A DNA stretch of 62,351 bases from Deltaproteobacteria bacterium (GTDB lineage: Bacteria; Desulfobacterota; DSM-4660; Desulfatiglandales; Desulfatiglandaceae): the NCBI GenBank assembly GCA_022340265.1, contig JAJDOH010000123.1, positions 1-62,351 of the forward strand. Reading direction: 5' to 3'. Below, in pieces: positions 9,347 to 17,758 of the stretch; within the stretch, counting starts at the first letter, position 1; each line of letters starts with the position of its first letter. The notes under the pieces are model-generated. The model was not told the DNA's origin, made no database searches, and was given only the letters and a program-made list of their open reading frames with translations. A program made the translations under genes and the position numbers.

Positions 9347-9363
9347 CCGGCACGAGTATTGCT
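9347..9363 (+). promoter_or_regulatory. Sigma-54 (-24/-12) promoter
   Basis: The sequence CCGGCACGAGTATTGCT matches the consensus TGGCACG-N4-TTGC at nearly every position. GG (9349-9350) and GC (9361-9362) are separated by exactly ten bases, the spacing that RpoN requires. Transcription would begin near 9374, giving a leader of about 95 bases before the ATG at 9470. The activator encoded divergently at 7571-8998 is the natural partner. Confidence 0.8.
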
Positions 9364-9469
9364 TCCTGTCCCGCCTAAAATCCATACTTTATGGATATCC
9401 ATCCGACGAAGATTATCGCTCCTTCGGGATAGGAATTTGAAACAACCCACCGGAAATAAGGAAAGACAT

Positions 9470-9895
9470 ATGAATACATTAAAACACAATATGGATCGTT
9501 ATGGCAGAATGACTCCGACTGTTATGGAAATGGCAATTGAACAAAAAGTGTGGGGGCTGGCCTCTTCCATCGATATTTATAACTGTCATCCAATTAAGAT
9601 TCGGAATGTCGATGAAATCAAACGTTTTGTTATTGAATTATGCGACTTAATTGAAATGAAACGCTTTGGGGAAACCCAGGTGGTCCATTTCGGGGAGGAC
9701 GAACGCGTTGCCGGTTATTCCATGGTTCAGTTGATCGAAACTTCATTGATCTCCGCACATTTTGCAGACCTGACCAATGCCGCTTATCTGGATGTCTTCA
9801 GCTGCAAACCCTACTCGCCCGAAAAGGTGAAGGCTTTTGCCCAGGATTTCTTTGGCGGAAGCCATAGCACCCTGCACGTGGCCATGCGTAGATAG
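9470..9895 (+). CDS. S-adenosylmethionine decarboxylase-like protein
   Basis: This 141-residue protein resembles the small prokaryotic pyruvoyl AdoMet decarboxylases. Aligning by eye with the Thermotoga enzyme, Ser92 (pyruvoyl precursor), His97 and Cys112 keep the exact spacing of that enzyme's Ser63, His68 and Cys83, and YLDVFSCKPYSPEK matches the strand that bears the Cys. Processing would cut Thr91-Ser92 rather than the usual Glu-Ser. The frame opens earlier, but ATG 9470 has AAGGAAAG before it. It is first gene of the sigma-54 operon. It may supply decarboxylated AdoMet as an aminopropyl donor, or decarboxylate another substrate; no spermidine synthase gene is visible in the window. Confidence 0.7.
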   Translation: MNTLKHNMDRYGRMTPTVMEMAIEQKVWGLASSIDIYNCHPIKIRNVDEIKRFVIELCDLIEMKRFGETQVVHFGEDERVAGYSMVQLIETSLISAHFADLTNAAYLDVFSCKPYSPEKVKAFAQDFFGGSHSTLHVAMRR

Positions 9896-9906
9896 GAGAC
9901 GAGGCA

Positions 9907-10872
9907 TTGCTTAAAATCAGAGCCTACGAGGACCTGGATGAATGCCGGAAAATCTGGCAGAGAATCTGGCCCAATGCCTGTGTGTTTGATTCCTGGTCTG
10001 TACGGGACTGCTTTCAAAAGCAATACAATAACCGGCCCTATTTCCTGGTCGCTGAGAGGCACGGAAAGCTATGTGGGCTGCTTGCATTGAGCTGGATTGA
10101 AGAAAGACAATGCTTTTCTCACTTTCCCGGAGAAATGTGGCAGGGAAAAACATGGCTGGAACAAAATAGAATTGCCGCCAGCGACACGGACGTATTCAAA
10201 ACATTGTTGGGGTGTATACAGGGTGTGGCCGACATCCGGTACCTGACCCATGAATCGATGCTTCTGGATGAAGAGGGCATGAGCTTAGATGAAACCGGAT
10301 ATCTCTTTTTCCCAGGACAGTACGGTTATTCATTTAAGGAATATATGCAGCAGTTTTCGGGGAAATCCCGCAAAAAACTGGGCCGTGAACTGGATCGGCT
10401 GCGGGCACTCGGACTTTCCATGAGGTATGATAATTTTTCGGATGTGGACCTTATGTTCAGGATGAATCTGGAAACTTTTAAGAAATGGTCCTACTTTAAC
10501 GATTCCCGGTTCATGAACGCCTTTGAAAACCTCTTTGCCTGGCTGCACCAGAAGGGGTTGCTTCGCGTTACAACTCTCCTGCTAGGCGGCAAGGAGGCGG
10601 CCGTTGATGTGGGTGCTTTTTGGGGTTCTTCCTATACGGTGCTCGCCGGGGGGACCCATCCCGAATTCCCGGGCGTTGCCAAGCTGATCAATTTCCATCA
10701 CCTTGAATGGGCCTGTTGTCAACGCCTGGAAGAGGTTGATTTTCTCTGCGGAAATTTCGGGTGGAAAGAGCGGTTTCATCTGACTCGCCGTCCTCTCTAC
10801 CAGCTGCATCTTCCTCTGGAACCTGAAATACTGCAAATTCATCACGCCGAAGAGAGAATCGCTTGTGCCTGA
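9907..10872 (+). CDS. GNAT acyltransferase, FemAB/CelD-like
   Basis: This 321-residue protein looks like the double-GNAT CelD/BcsL group (PF13480 type). The first domain has YFLVAERHGKLCGLLAL; a basic helix SRKKLGRELDRL follows; the second domain has the beta-strand pair around VTTLLLGGKEAAVDVGAFWG and the FLCGNFGWKERF end typical of FemAB-like proteins. The start is TTG 9907, preceded by GGAGACGAGG. FemAB-like enzymes make amide bonds using aminoacyl-tRNA or acyl-CoA, so here it may acylate an amine or amino acid produced by its neighbours. It overlaps the next gene by eight bases. Confidence 0.75.
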   Translation: MLKIRAYEDLDECRKIWQRIWPNACVFDSWSVRDCFQKQYNNRPYFLVAERHGKLCGLLALSWIEERQCFSHFPGEMWQGKTWLEQNRIAASDTDVFKTLLGCIQGVADIRYLTHESMLLDEEGMSLDETGYLFFPGQYGYSFKEYMQQFSGKSRKKLGRELDRLRALGLSMRYDNFSDVDLMFRMNLETFKKWSYFNDSRFMNAFENLFAWLHQKGLLRVTTLLLGGKEAAVDVGAFWGSSYTVLAGGTHPEFPGVAKLINFHHLEWACCQRLEEVDFLCGNFGWKERFHLTRRPLYQLHLPLEPEILQIHHAEERIACA

Positions 10873-12130
10873 CATTCCAAGAGTGCTGGTTGTCGGCACG
10901 ACTCCCGATTACATTGACTGGATCCGTTGCCAATGCCCTGGGCGGGCTCTCTTCCTCACGGATCCCTCGATCAGACACGGGGCCAAGGAGACTCGTCCCG
11001 GAGCGCACGAAGAGGTCCTGTGCAATCTTTCCGACCATGATCAGGCGAAGGGAGCCCTGAAAAATCATCTTCGGACCTGGGGTCTTTCTCTTGATGGTAT
11101 TACCAGTTATGATTGCGAATCCATGGCGTTGACGGCTTTTCTTGCCCGGGAGCTCTCTTTGCCCTATCCGTCGGTAGAAGCTGTCGGCAACTGCCGCGAC
11201 AAGTTCCGTTCCAAGATCCTCTGGCACCAACACGGTGTCAATTGCCCTCGTACCCGCCTGGTCTCTTCCGAAAAAGATGCCGCGGACTTTTTCAAAGAGT
11301 TGGGCGGCCCCATTGTTATCAAACCGACCACCGGCAGTGGCAGTGAACTGGTGTTCTACTGTGAAAGCGGGGATGAATGCGAAAGGGGGTATAAGGAAAT
11401 TATCAGTGGATTGATGGATCGCCGGGGAAATAGGCTGTACAAAATGCCTTCCGGGGATGACGCTCTGGTTCTTGCTGAAGAATTTATTGCAGGAGAAGAA
11501 TTCAGTTGCGATTTTCTGATGGAGGACGGCCGGGCCGGAGTCATCCGGATTTCACGGAAAATTCCGGACCAAGAGAGTCCTTTTGGAACTACCATGGCCT
11601 ATGTTCTGCCGTCATCGCTGCCAAGCGCAATTGATCCTATCGTCTTTCAACAGACTCTCTATGGGAGCGCCGAGGTCCTGGGTCTGACAAGGGCTGTCTG
11701 CATGCTGGATTTTTTAATCCGGGATGGCGCCATGGTCCTGCTGGAGATGTCGCCCAGGCCCGGAGGAGATTGCCTGCCCTTTCTCATGCGGCACAGGTTC
11801 AACCTTGATATGCTGAAGCTGAATCTTGATTTTGCTCAGCAGATCGCCATCCGGATTCCACATCCTGACACGCTCGATCCGTTTATCGGATTGCGTCTGC
11901 ATGCAAGAAAGGGCGGAATTCTGGGAAAGATTGATGCCGCGCCATTACGTCAAGATCCTCGTGTTCGCGAGATTCATCTCCTGCGTACACCGGGTCATGT
12001 CATAAAAATGCCCCCGGCGGATTATGACTCCTGGCTACTGGGACATGTTATCTTCAAGCCCCACAGAGTCCCGGACCTGGCAAGTCAATGTGCGGAGATT
12101 CTAAAACAGATTACCGTTGAGGTTGGATAA
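10865..12130 (+). CDS. ATP-grasp carboxylate-amine ligase
   Basis: This 421-residue protein has a Rossmann-like preATP-grasp part (VLVVGTTPDYIDWIR, residues 5-100), then an ATP-grasp domain: CRDKFRSKILWHQHGV, the lysine strand PIVIKPTTGSGSELVF, the hinge ALVLAEEFIAGEEFSCDFLM, and the metal-binding LLEMSPRPGGDCLP with Glu and Arg. The start is GTG 10865 inside the end of the GNAT gene. Such enzymes join a carboxylate to an amine through an acyl-phosphate; the group includes PylC-like and peptide ligases. The substrate is unknown. It is one of four ATP-grasp genes within 14 kb. Confidence 0.85.
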   Translation: MPDIPRVLVVGTTPDYIDWIRCQCPGRALFLTDPSIRHGAKETRPGAHEEVLCNLSDHDQAKGALKNHLRTWGLSLDGITSYDCESMALTAFLARELSLPYPSVEAVGNCRDKFRSKILWHQHGVNCPRTRLVSSEKDAADFFKELGGPIVIKPTTGSGSELVFYCESGDECERGYKEIISGLMDRRGNRLYKMPSGDDALVLAEEFIAGEEFSCDFLMEDGRAGVIRISRKIPDQESPFGTTMAYVLPSSLPSAIDPIVFQQTLYGSAEVLGLTRAVCMLDFLIRDGAMVLLEMSPRPGGDCLPFLMRHRFNLDMLKLNLDFAQQIAIRIPHPDTLDPFIGLRLHARKGGILGKIDAAPLRQDPRVREIHLLRTPGHVIKMPPADYDSWLLGHVIFKPHRVPDLASQCAEILKQITVEVG

Positions 12131-12136
12131 TATTTC

Positions 12137-13441
12137 ATGGCTACTGAAGATTCAGACCTTCAAAATGATCTGCAATCGATCCTTCAGCAAAAGACCCCTT
12201 TGCTGCCCATGGCGGAACTCCGGTCCTTTGTTGAACACTATTTCAGTTGCCGGGAAAAATATCTCCGGATTCTTGAGAAATACCCGCCCCCGGTGTATAT
12301 CCTGGAGTCCGACGTCCTCAAAGAAAAGGTGCGACAGTTTCAAGAGGCTTTCAAAAGAGTCCTCCCCGAAGTTTCTTTCTATTATGCCGTTAAGAGCAAT
12401 AACAACCCGGAAGTTGCCAGAATCCTTCTCCAATGGAATTTCGGGCTGGATGTCTCAAGCGGCCTTGAGTTGAAAATGGCATTAAATCTCAATGCCGATG
12501 ATATTGTTTTCAGCGGGCCGGGCAAAACAGACCTGGAACTAACCCTGGCGACCCTGCATGCTGAACAAGTCACCGTTCTCATAGACAGCTTTTCAGAACT
12601 TCATCGACTGGAAGCCATCGCCGCATCCCGGAATAAAAGGGTTCGCGCAGGTGTCCGTCTGACAACCAACCCAAACGGCCTTTGGCGAAAATTTGGGATC
12701 CTGCCGCACACCCTTCCGGCCTTTTGGAAGGAAGCCGGGCAATGCCCTCACGTGATGCTGCAAGGCCTTCAATTTCATACCAGTTGGAATCTTTCACCCG
12801 AAGCGCAAATCGATTTCATAAAACGCCTCGGGAAATTGTTGGCAAAAGAGTTTAATCCGTTCAGAAAAGAGATTGTCTTTATTGATGTCGGCGGCGGTTA
12901 TTGGCCCCCACAAGGGGAGTGGCTGCAGGCAGCCGGAACACCGGCAGGCAGAATTCGAAGAGCTTTAGGGAAAGGGGCTGATCCCGGGGCAAATCACTAC
13001 CGCTTTCCCGCAACACCCATCGAGAGCTTTGCCGATCAACTCGGCGTAGCAATTGAAGAACATCTCTTCAAAAGTGTCTCTTGCCGAATCTGCCTTGAGC
13101 CGGGCCGTTGGATTTGTAACGATGTCATGCACCTGTTCATCTCCGTGATCGACAAAAAGGCGCCGGATCTGGTCATTACCGATGCGGGCACCAATGCCAT
13201 CGGCTGGGAGCGCTTTGAAACCGACTATTTCCCGATCCTGAATCTCACGCGACCTATTCTGAAGGAGCGGGCCTGCCACATCCTGGGATCCCTGTGCACA
13301 CCGCATGATGTATGGGGCTATTCCTACTGGGGGGAGGACATCCGGCCCGGAGATATTCTCATGGTTCCGATGCAAGGTGCTTATACGTACAGCCTCCGTC
13401 AAAACTTTATCAAACCTGTGCCACCTGTGATAATTAAATGA
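12137..13441 (+). CDS. PLP-dependent amino-acid decarboxylase, fold type III
   Basis: This 434-residue protein is of the diaminopimelate/ornithine/carboxynorspermidine decarboxylase superfamily. The barrel carries the PLP lysine in FYYAVKSNNNPEV, the Gly loop IDVGGGYW and the phosphate-binding EPGRW; the C-terminal beta domain supplies LCTPHDVWGY (active-site Cys and Asp) and QGAYTYSL (Tyr). A longer than usual N-terminal region of about 60 residues precedes the barrel. It is last gene of the sigma-54 operon, six bases after the ATP-grasp stop. It may release an amine from the product of the ligase or make the amine that is ligated; I cannot tell which amino acid it uses. Confidence 0.85.
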   Translation: MATEDSDLQNDLQSILQQKTPLLPMAELRSFVEHYFSCREKYLRILEKYPPPVYILESDVLKEKVRQFQEAFKRVLPEVSFYYAVKSNNNPEVARILLQWNFGLDVSSGLELKMALNLNADDIVFSGPGKTDLELTLATLHAEQVTVLIDSFSELHRLEAIAASRNKRVRAGVRLTTNPNGLWRKFGILPHTLPAFWKEAGQCPHVMLQGLQFHTSWNLSPEAQIDFIKRLGKLLAKEFNPFRKEIVFIDVGGGYWPPQGEWLQAAGTPAGRIRRALGKGADPGANHYRFPATPIESFADQLGVAIEEHLFKSVSCRICLEPGRWICNDVMHLFISVIDKKAPDLVITDAGTNAIGWERFETDYFPILNLTRPILKERACHILGSLCTPHDVWGYSYWGEDIRPGDILMVPMQGAYTYSLRQNFIKPVPPVIIK

Positions 13442-13518
13442 AGGAAAAGCGATTTTTTGCACCTGATCGAAGGGGTGATAGAATTTCCGTATGGCGGAAT
13501 TGGGCCGGTGTGGAAAAC

Positions 13519-14373
13519 TCACTCAATTTCCCGCACCAGTCTGAATCCGGTGGTTTGATACCGGTTGGCAAAATGACTGTAGTTTCGGTTGGCGCAGCGG
13601 CAGCGACTGCCGGTGCCGTACCAGCTTCCGCCCCTGCGGACTTTGTTGGTCCCTGATTCCAGGGAAGGGCTTTCGCCCTGGGATTGGGGTGTTAGGGCAA
13701 CATCCGGTTTGTAGGGACGGTACCAGTCTTGAGTCCATTCCCAGACATTTCCATTCATGTCATATAGTCCCAAGGCGTTGGGAGCGTAGCTTTTCACGGG
13801 TGCCGGTTGATCTGTGGGCAAACCCTTTGATTTAACGGCATCAACACACCCGGGGTTCTTCAGGGTGTTGTTGGCATACATGGCACTGTTGCAGTTGATG
13901 TCATTCCCAATCCCATACTCGGTGTCATTGCCTGCTCTGCACGCATATTCCCATTCCGCTTCGGTGGGAAGCCGATAAATGCCCTCATTGCGGGCGTTCA
14001 GTTTTTTAATAAACTTTATACAGTCCTGCCACGAAACCCGGACCACCGGCATATCCGGCGACCCTTTTTTGCCGCCGAAAAAGGGTTTTCCCATAATGTC
14101 ACGCCATTGTTTGACGGTTACTTCGGTGGTTTGCAAATAAAAAGGTTTGGTAATCTTTTCTGTATGGATCACTTCATCCCGTTCCCGCCCGGGCTCATCC
14201 GTGGGACTGCCCATGGTAAAAGTGCCGGCCGGCATCAGGACGAAGTCCATGCCCAGAGAATTGGTGATTGTTTTTTCCAGTGCCCGACTTCCGGAGGGCA
14301 AAAAGAGGCCCGACACAAAGACCATTAAAAGCAAGATGGCTGATTTTCCGTTGGATTTAAGTATATTGAACAC
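13519..14373 (-). CDS. Secreted FGE/sulfatase-modifying-factor-domain protein
   Basis: This 284-residue protein has an N-terminal hydrophobic export segment (residues 12-30, SAILLLMVFVSGLFLP) and then a formylglycine-generating-enzyme fold: GMDFVLMPAGTFTMGS, PFYLQTTEVTVKQW, RLPTEAEWEYACRAG, GLYDMNGNVWEWTQDW, VRRGGSW and TTGFRLVRE. Of the two copper-binding Cys of true FGE, the first is replaced by Gly (GGSWYGTGS) and the second seems present in SRCRC. It therefore probably uses the fold for binding, or for another reaction, outside the cytoplasm. It is monocistronic and converges on the decarboxylase gene. Confidence 0.8.
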   Translation of the reverse strand: MFNILKSNGKSAILLLMVFVSGLFLPSGSRALEKTITNSLGMDFVLMPAGTFTMGSPTDEPGRERDEVIHTEKITKPFYLQTTEVTVKQWRDIMGKPFFGGKKGSPDMPVVRVSWQDCIKFIKKLNARNEGIYRLPTEAEWEYACRAGNDTEYGIGNDINCNSAMYANNTLKNPGCVDAVKSKGLPTDQPAPVKSYAPNALGLYDMNGNVWEWTQDWYRPYKPDVALTPQSQGESPSLESGTNKVRRGGSWYGTGSRCRCANRNYSHFANRYQTTGFRLVREIE

Positions 14374-14480
14374 AATGGCCCTCCTGGTATGTGTATAAAT
14401 TATCCCTGATTATCTTTTTCAGAATATCAAAAAAATAGAGGGAGTAAAAGAAAAAATCCAAAAAGGGCTTTTCGATCCTA

Positions 14481-15251
14481 TTAGAGAGCCTTGCCGATCT
14501 TTTTGAGGCATGCAAATATCCCTGCTTTGACCTTTTCCGCCTTTTCGGGAACAACGCTTTCCGTCACAGGGTCCAGATAGAGATCCTGATTGATCTCAAT
14601 TTGAAGCGCCATCTTGCCTCCGGCTGCCAGACCCGGGCCGTAATGGGCGACAATAAATCCCCCCGCATAGGGGAAATTGATGGAAACGGAAAAACCGGCC
14701 CCTTCAAAAACCTGCCGTACAAAACCCATAAGCGCCGGTGTGCAGGTAAGCTCTCCCCTGGCAGAATCCCTTTTTCCGTCAGGTCGGCCGTTGTTGCCCA
14801 GCGTAATATCATTTCTTATTCTACCCGCGTCAGGGGCTTCAGCCGGGCCCGACCCCTGGAGAGAATGACAATCCAGAAGCCCTTTGATATGGGCCATTTC
14901 GACGGCATTTGCCAGTTGCCGGTGGTACGGTTCGTAATAGGTTGAAAGGCGGTGTGTGATCTCTTCTTCATCCGGAACGGCATCAGACCTGTAAACCTGC
15001 CGTCCATGGTAATCCACCAGAGCGATGGGGCCTTTGGCATGTCGCTGGTCGGATGGCCGGTTCAAGTCCACCACCAGTCGGCTCCATTGTGCGCACAAAA
15101 CTTTGAAAGCTGGCAACCCGCCGAAGATTTCCAGAGTGCCCAGATCAATGGCATCAGCCGCTTCCTTCGGGGTCAACCGGATGCCGGCTTGAATCCGCTT
15201 TGGTATTCTTCCGGAGCAGTGGGGCAGAGAAATAATAAACGGAAGTTTCAT
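14481..15251 (-). CDS. N-formylglutamate amidohydrolase-like enzyme
   Basis: This 256-residue protein matches the FGase family (PF05013 type): the opening IISLPHCSGRIP corresponds to the family's PHSG-x-x-P signature, LLDCHSLQGSG supplies the metal-binding His region, and LQIEINQDLYLDP is the usual C-terminal signature. In histidine breakdown this enzyme (HutG) removes formate from N-formylglutamate, but no hut genes are present. It is last gene of the ATP-grasp/transporter operon, with an ATGA overlap to the preceding ligase, so it more likely cleaves an N-acyl-Glu or an amide in that pathway. Confidence 0.8.
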   Translation of the reverse strand: MKLPFIISLPHCSGRIPKRIQAGIRLTPKEAADAIDLGTLEIFGGLPAFKVLCAQWSRLVVDLNRPSDQRHAKGPIALVDYHGRQVYRSDAVPDEEEITHRLSTYYEPYHRQLANAVEMAHIKGLLDCHSLQGSGPAEAPDAGRIRNDITLGNNGRPDGKRDSARGELTCTPALMGFVRQVFEGAGFSVSINFPYAGGFIVAHYGPGLAAGGKMALQIEINQDLYLDPVTESVVPEKAEKVKAGIFACLKKIGKAL

Positions 15252-16702
15252 GCATTACCCCCTTTCGCCGTTTCTTCACGAACCCAATTTGCCGCCAACA
15301 GTGCCTGCGGAGAGAGCATGCCGTTATGGTCCACCACCGGGTATGAAAAGAGAAGCCGGCAAAGCCTGTCGAGGGAATCCTGACGAATCACTTCCCCGGC
15401 TTTTTTATACATGGGCCCATCGATTAAGATGAACTGGTTTTCCTTTCCAATGTCCTGATAAGCCAGTGCCTCCTTTAGAAAATGAAATCCTTCCTTCGAG
15501 GGGCCATATTCGTAAAGTCCCGGTCTTACGATTACGCCCCGGGTTTTGGATGCCGGCGGACGAAACAAAAGAAGGTGGCTGCCCTTTACGGTTTCAGCAT
15601 AACGTTTGTTTAAAGCGTTTCGATCTATCCGGTAAGGAATATCAAGGAATTCCAGCATGTGAAAGGCTTCCAGCGGAATAACGCCTGCCTGCAAGTGAAG
15701 CAGGGACAACATGGGGAGTGCGCCGGTGAGACGTGGATTGATTTCAATGGGATAAACTTTTTCCACCTTTTCATGGACGATGAAATCAATACCCAAGACA
15801 CCCCTGTACCCAAGGGCCCCGAGATAATCACCGATTCGGCATGCCTGTTTAAAAACGAATTCCCTGGACGCCTCAGATCCGGCGGAAACGCCCCAGGCAT
15901 GGCCGCAAAACACCCCGTTTTCAGCAAAATCCTCGCAATAGGGAAGATCGATCAGCTGACGCTGCAAAGAAGATACCAGCGTACCGTGGCGGGTCACGCA
16001 TACCACGACGCTGGACGGTATCCCTTCCAGGAACTTGTGTACGGAGATGGATTCCAGCTTCGTATTTCGCCACCGGTTTTCAGCAAGCCTGTCCTGAAGC
16101 TGTTGGTAATCTCCCTTTGAATGGACAAAGAATGTGCCCCTGCCGCCGCCGCGTTCAATCTCCGGAAGCTGAACCACGAAGGAAGATCCCAGAAAGTTGC
16201 ACCATGCGCCATACCCCTTTAGATGAAGGGTCTCTATGGGGTAGATATCGCCGGGCGCTTGAGGGAGGTTTAGGTCAACCACCATCTTTTTGAAAAACTT
16301 TCTTGTTGCAACGCTTTGCCGAAGCTGCGGTGAATTGGCCAGAAGATGCCAGCCATTGGCCTGGGCAGCGGATCTTAAACCAGGATAATCCTGATACAGA
16401 AGAAAGTATTTTGTGCCCGGGATACCGTCCAGAAAACATCCGGTTTGCGGATGAAGCAGAAGGCTTTCAGAATTTTCTAAGGGGATAGGGGCCCCGTTTT
16501 CCGTTTCCTCTTCAAGACAAAAAATGTCCGCTTTTTGCCGCAACAGCGACAAGTCTTCTGTCCTGTGCAGAGCGACAATCCGGTAGAAGTTGAGAAAAAA
16601 TGCCGGTAAGATACGGGAAAAGGCGGTCATTCCCACCCCAATAAATGTTCCGGGCAAGGACTGGAACAATGCTCTTATCTGTCGAATATCGCGGATAAAC
16701 AT
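15248..16702 (-). CDS. ATP-grasp domain ligase (484 aa)
   Basis: A roughly 130-residue N-terminal region precedes an ATP-grasp fold with QSVATRKFFKKMVVDLNLP, the strand SFVVQLPEIERGGGRGTF, a hinge near VHKFLEGIPSSVVVCV, and the Mg-binding YPIEINPRLTGALPML. A C-terminal region of about 130 residues (LLLFRPPASKTRGVIVRPGL onward) extends past the core. The gene starts 31 bases after the transporter ATPase stop and overlaps the amidohydrolase. It is a carboxylate-amine ligase of unknown substrate, the third amide-forming enzyme of this operon. Confidence 0.8.
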   Translation of the reverse strand: MFIRDIRQIRALFQSLPGTFIGVGMTAFSRILPAFFLNFYRIVALHRTEDLSLLRQKADIFCLEEETENGAPIPLENSESLLLHPQTGCFLDGIPGTKYFLLYQDYPGLRSAAQANGWHLLANSPQLRQSVATRKFFKKMVVDLNLPQAPGDIYPIETLHLKGYGAWCNFLGSSFVVQLPEIERGGGRGTFFVHSKGDYQQLQDRLAENRWRNTKLESISVHKFLEGIPSSVVVCVTRHGTLVSSLQRQLIDLPYCEDFAENGVFCGHAWGVSAGSEASREFVFKQACRIGDYLGALGYRGVLGIDFIVHEKVEKVYPIEINPRLTGALPMLSLLHLQAGVIPLEAFHMLEFLDIPYRIDRNALNKRYAETVKGSHLLLFRPPASKTRGVIVRPGLYEYGPSKEGFHFLKEALAYQDIGKENQFILIDGPMYKKAGEVIRQDSLDRLCRLLFSYPVVDHNGMLSPQALLAANWVREETAKGGNA

Positions 16703-16733
16703 TGACTATTCAGATAAAAATGGGCGTGTTCCC

Positions 16734-17723
16734 TCAGGACTGGCACAGAAAACAGGCGACCATGTGGTGGTTCCCATTGTCGAGCAGTTCGGGCTTTTCC
16801 AGATTACACCTGTTTTCCAGTGCCAGTGCGCATCTTTGGAAAAAATTGCACCCCAGCTCATCGGCAACCTCACGTTTCCGGGTCAAAAGCGTGCCGTACC
16901 GTTTTCGGTCACCACTACGTCCAAATTTGGGAAGTGCATCCAAGAGCGCTTTGGTATAAGGGTGTTGGGGATTTTGAATCACCTGGTCGGATTGGCCCAC
17001 TTCCATGAGGCGCCCGCGGTACATGACGGCGATCCGATCGCAGAGATAGCGGGCCGCGGCAAGAGAGTGTGTAATGAAAAGCTGCGTGACGTCCAGATCG
17101 TTGCGCATTTTGAGAAGGATATTGAATATCTGGGCGGAAATGGAAGCATCCAGCATGGACGTGGGTTCATCGGCAATGACAAACCCCGGGGCCAGTACCA
17201 TGGCCCGGGCAATGGCCACCCGCTGGCGCTGCCCGCCGCTCAGACGATGGGGATACCGGTAAATAAAATCATCGGGCGGTGACAATCCCACGGACTTGAG
17301 CGCCTGTCGAACACGATCTTTTCTGTTGCCCGCATGTCCTACCCGATGAATGATCAGGGGTTCTGCGACTGTGTCCAGAATGGACCTTTGGGGGTTGAGG
17401 GATTGATAGGGATCCTGGAATATCATCTGAACCTTGCTTCGAAATTTCTTCAGTCGTTTTCCTTTTAATCCGGTAACCGGTTTTCCATCGAGGAGAATTT
17501 CACCGGTATCGGTCTCTTCCAGGCTTACGATCAAGCGGCCGGCCGTTGTCTTTCCGCTGCCGCTTTCCCCCACCAGTCCGAAGATTTCACCCTTGTTAAT
17601 TTCAAGGGATATGCGGTCCAACGCCACCACATCTTTACCGCTTCCGGAAAAAAGACCGGCTTTGCTCTTGTAAATTTTGCTGACGTCTTTGATTTGGAGG
17701 ATCGGGTTACCGTTTGGTTCCAT
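16734..17723 (-). CDS. Peptide ABC transporter ATP-binding protein (DppF/OppF-like)
   Basis: This 329-residue ABC ATPase has Walker A GLVGESGSGKTT, the signature LSGGQRQRVAIARA, Walker B FVIADEPTSMLD and the oligopeptide-transporter C-terminal extension with a Cys cluster (CNFFQRCALALENRC, then C near the end). The frame is open far upstream over the DppD gene, but ATG 17723 just after GAGGTCAG gives the normal N-terminus (ILQIKDVSKIYKSK). It is last of five contiguous transporter genes and pairs with the DppD-like ATPase. Confidence 0.9.
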   Translation of the reverse strand: MEPNGNPILQIKDVSKIYKSKAGLFSGSGKDVVALDRISLEINKGEIFGLVGESGSGKTTAGRLIVSLEETDTGEILLDGKPVTGLKGKRLKKFRSKVQMIFQDPYQSLNPQRSILDTVAEPLIIHRVGHAGNRKDRVRQALKSVGLSPPDDFIYRYPHRLSGGQRQRVAIARAMVLAPGFVIADEPTSMLDASISAQIFNILLKMRNDLDVTQLFITHSLAAARYLCDRIAVMYRGRLMEVGQSDQVIQNPQHPYTKALLDALPKFGRSGDRKRYGTLLTRKREVADELGCNFFQRCALALENRCNLEKPELLDNGNHHMVACFLCQS

Positions 17724-17758
17724 TCTGACCTCGGGTGAATTCCACTGTTTCTTTCGTG

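Larger units (their letters stand above)
9011..9469. other. Divergent regulatory region, AT-rich
   Basis: These 459 bases between the activator gene and the AdoMetDC-like gene hold no gene. The region carries a perfect-spacing sigma-54 promoter (9347-9363), an imperfect dyad at 9193-9211 and a nine-base inverted pair at 9237-9309. A further loose hairpin pairs GGCGTTT near 9123 with AAACGCC near 9160. The arrangement, with a dyad roughly 140 bases upstream of -24/-12, is that expected for enhancer-dependent transcription. Confidence 0.6.

Noticed and set aside
14481-15251. Histidine-degradation (HutG) role for the amidohydrolase
   Set aside because: No hutH, hutU, hutI or hutF gene is present, and the gene is coupled to an ATP-grasp ligase.
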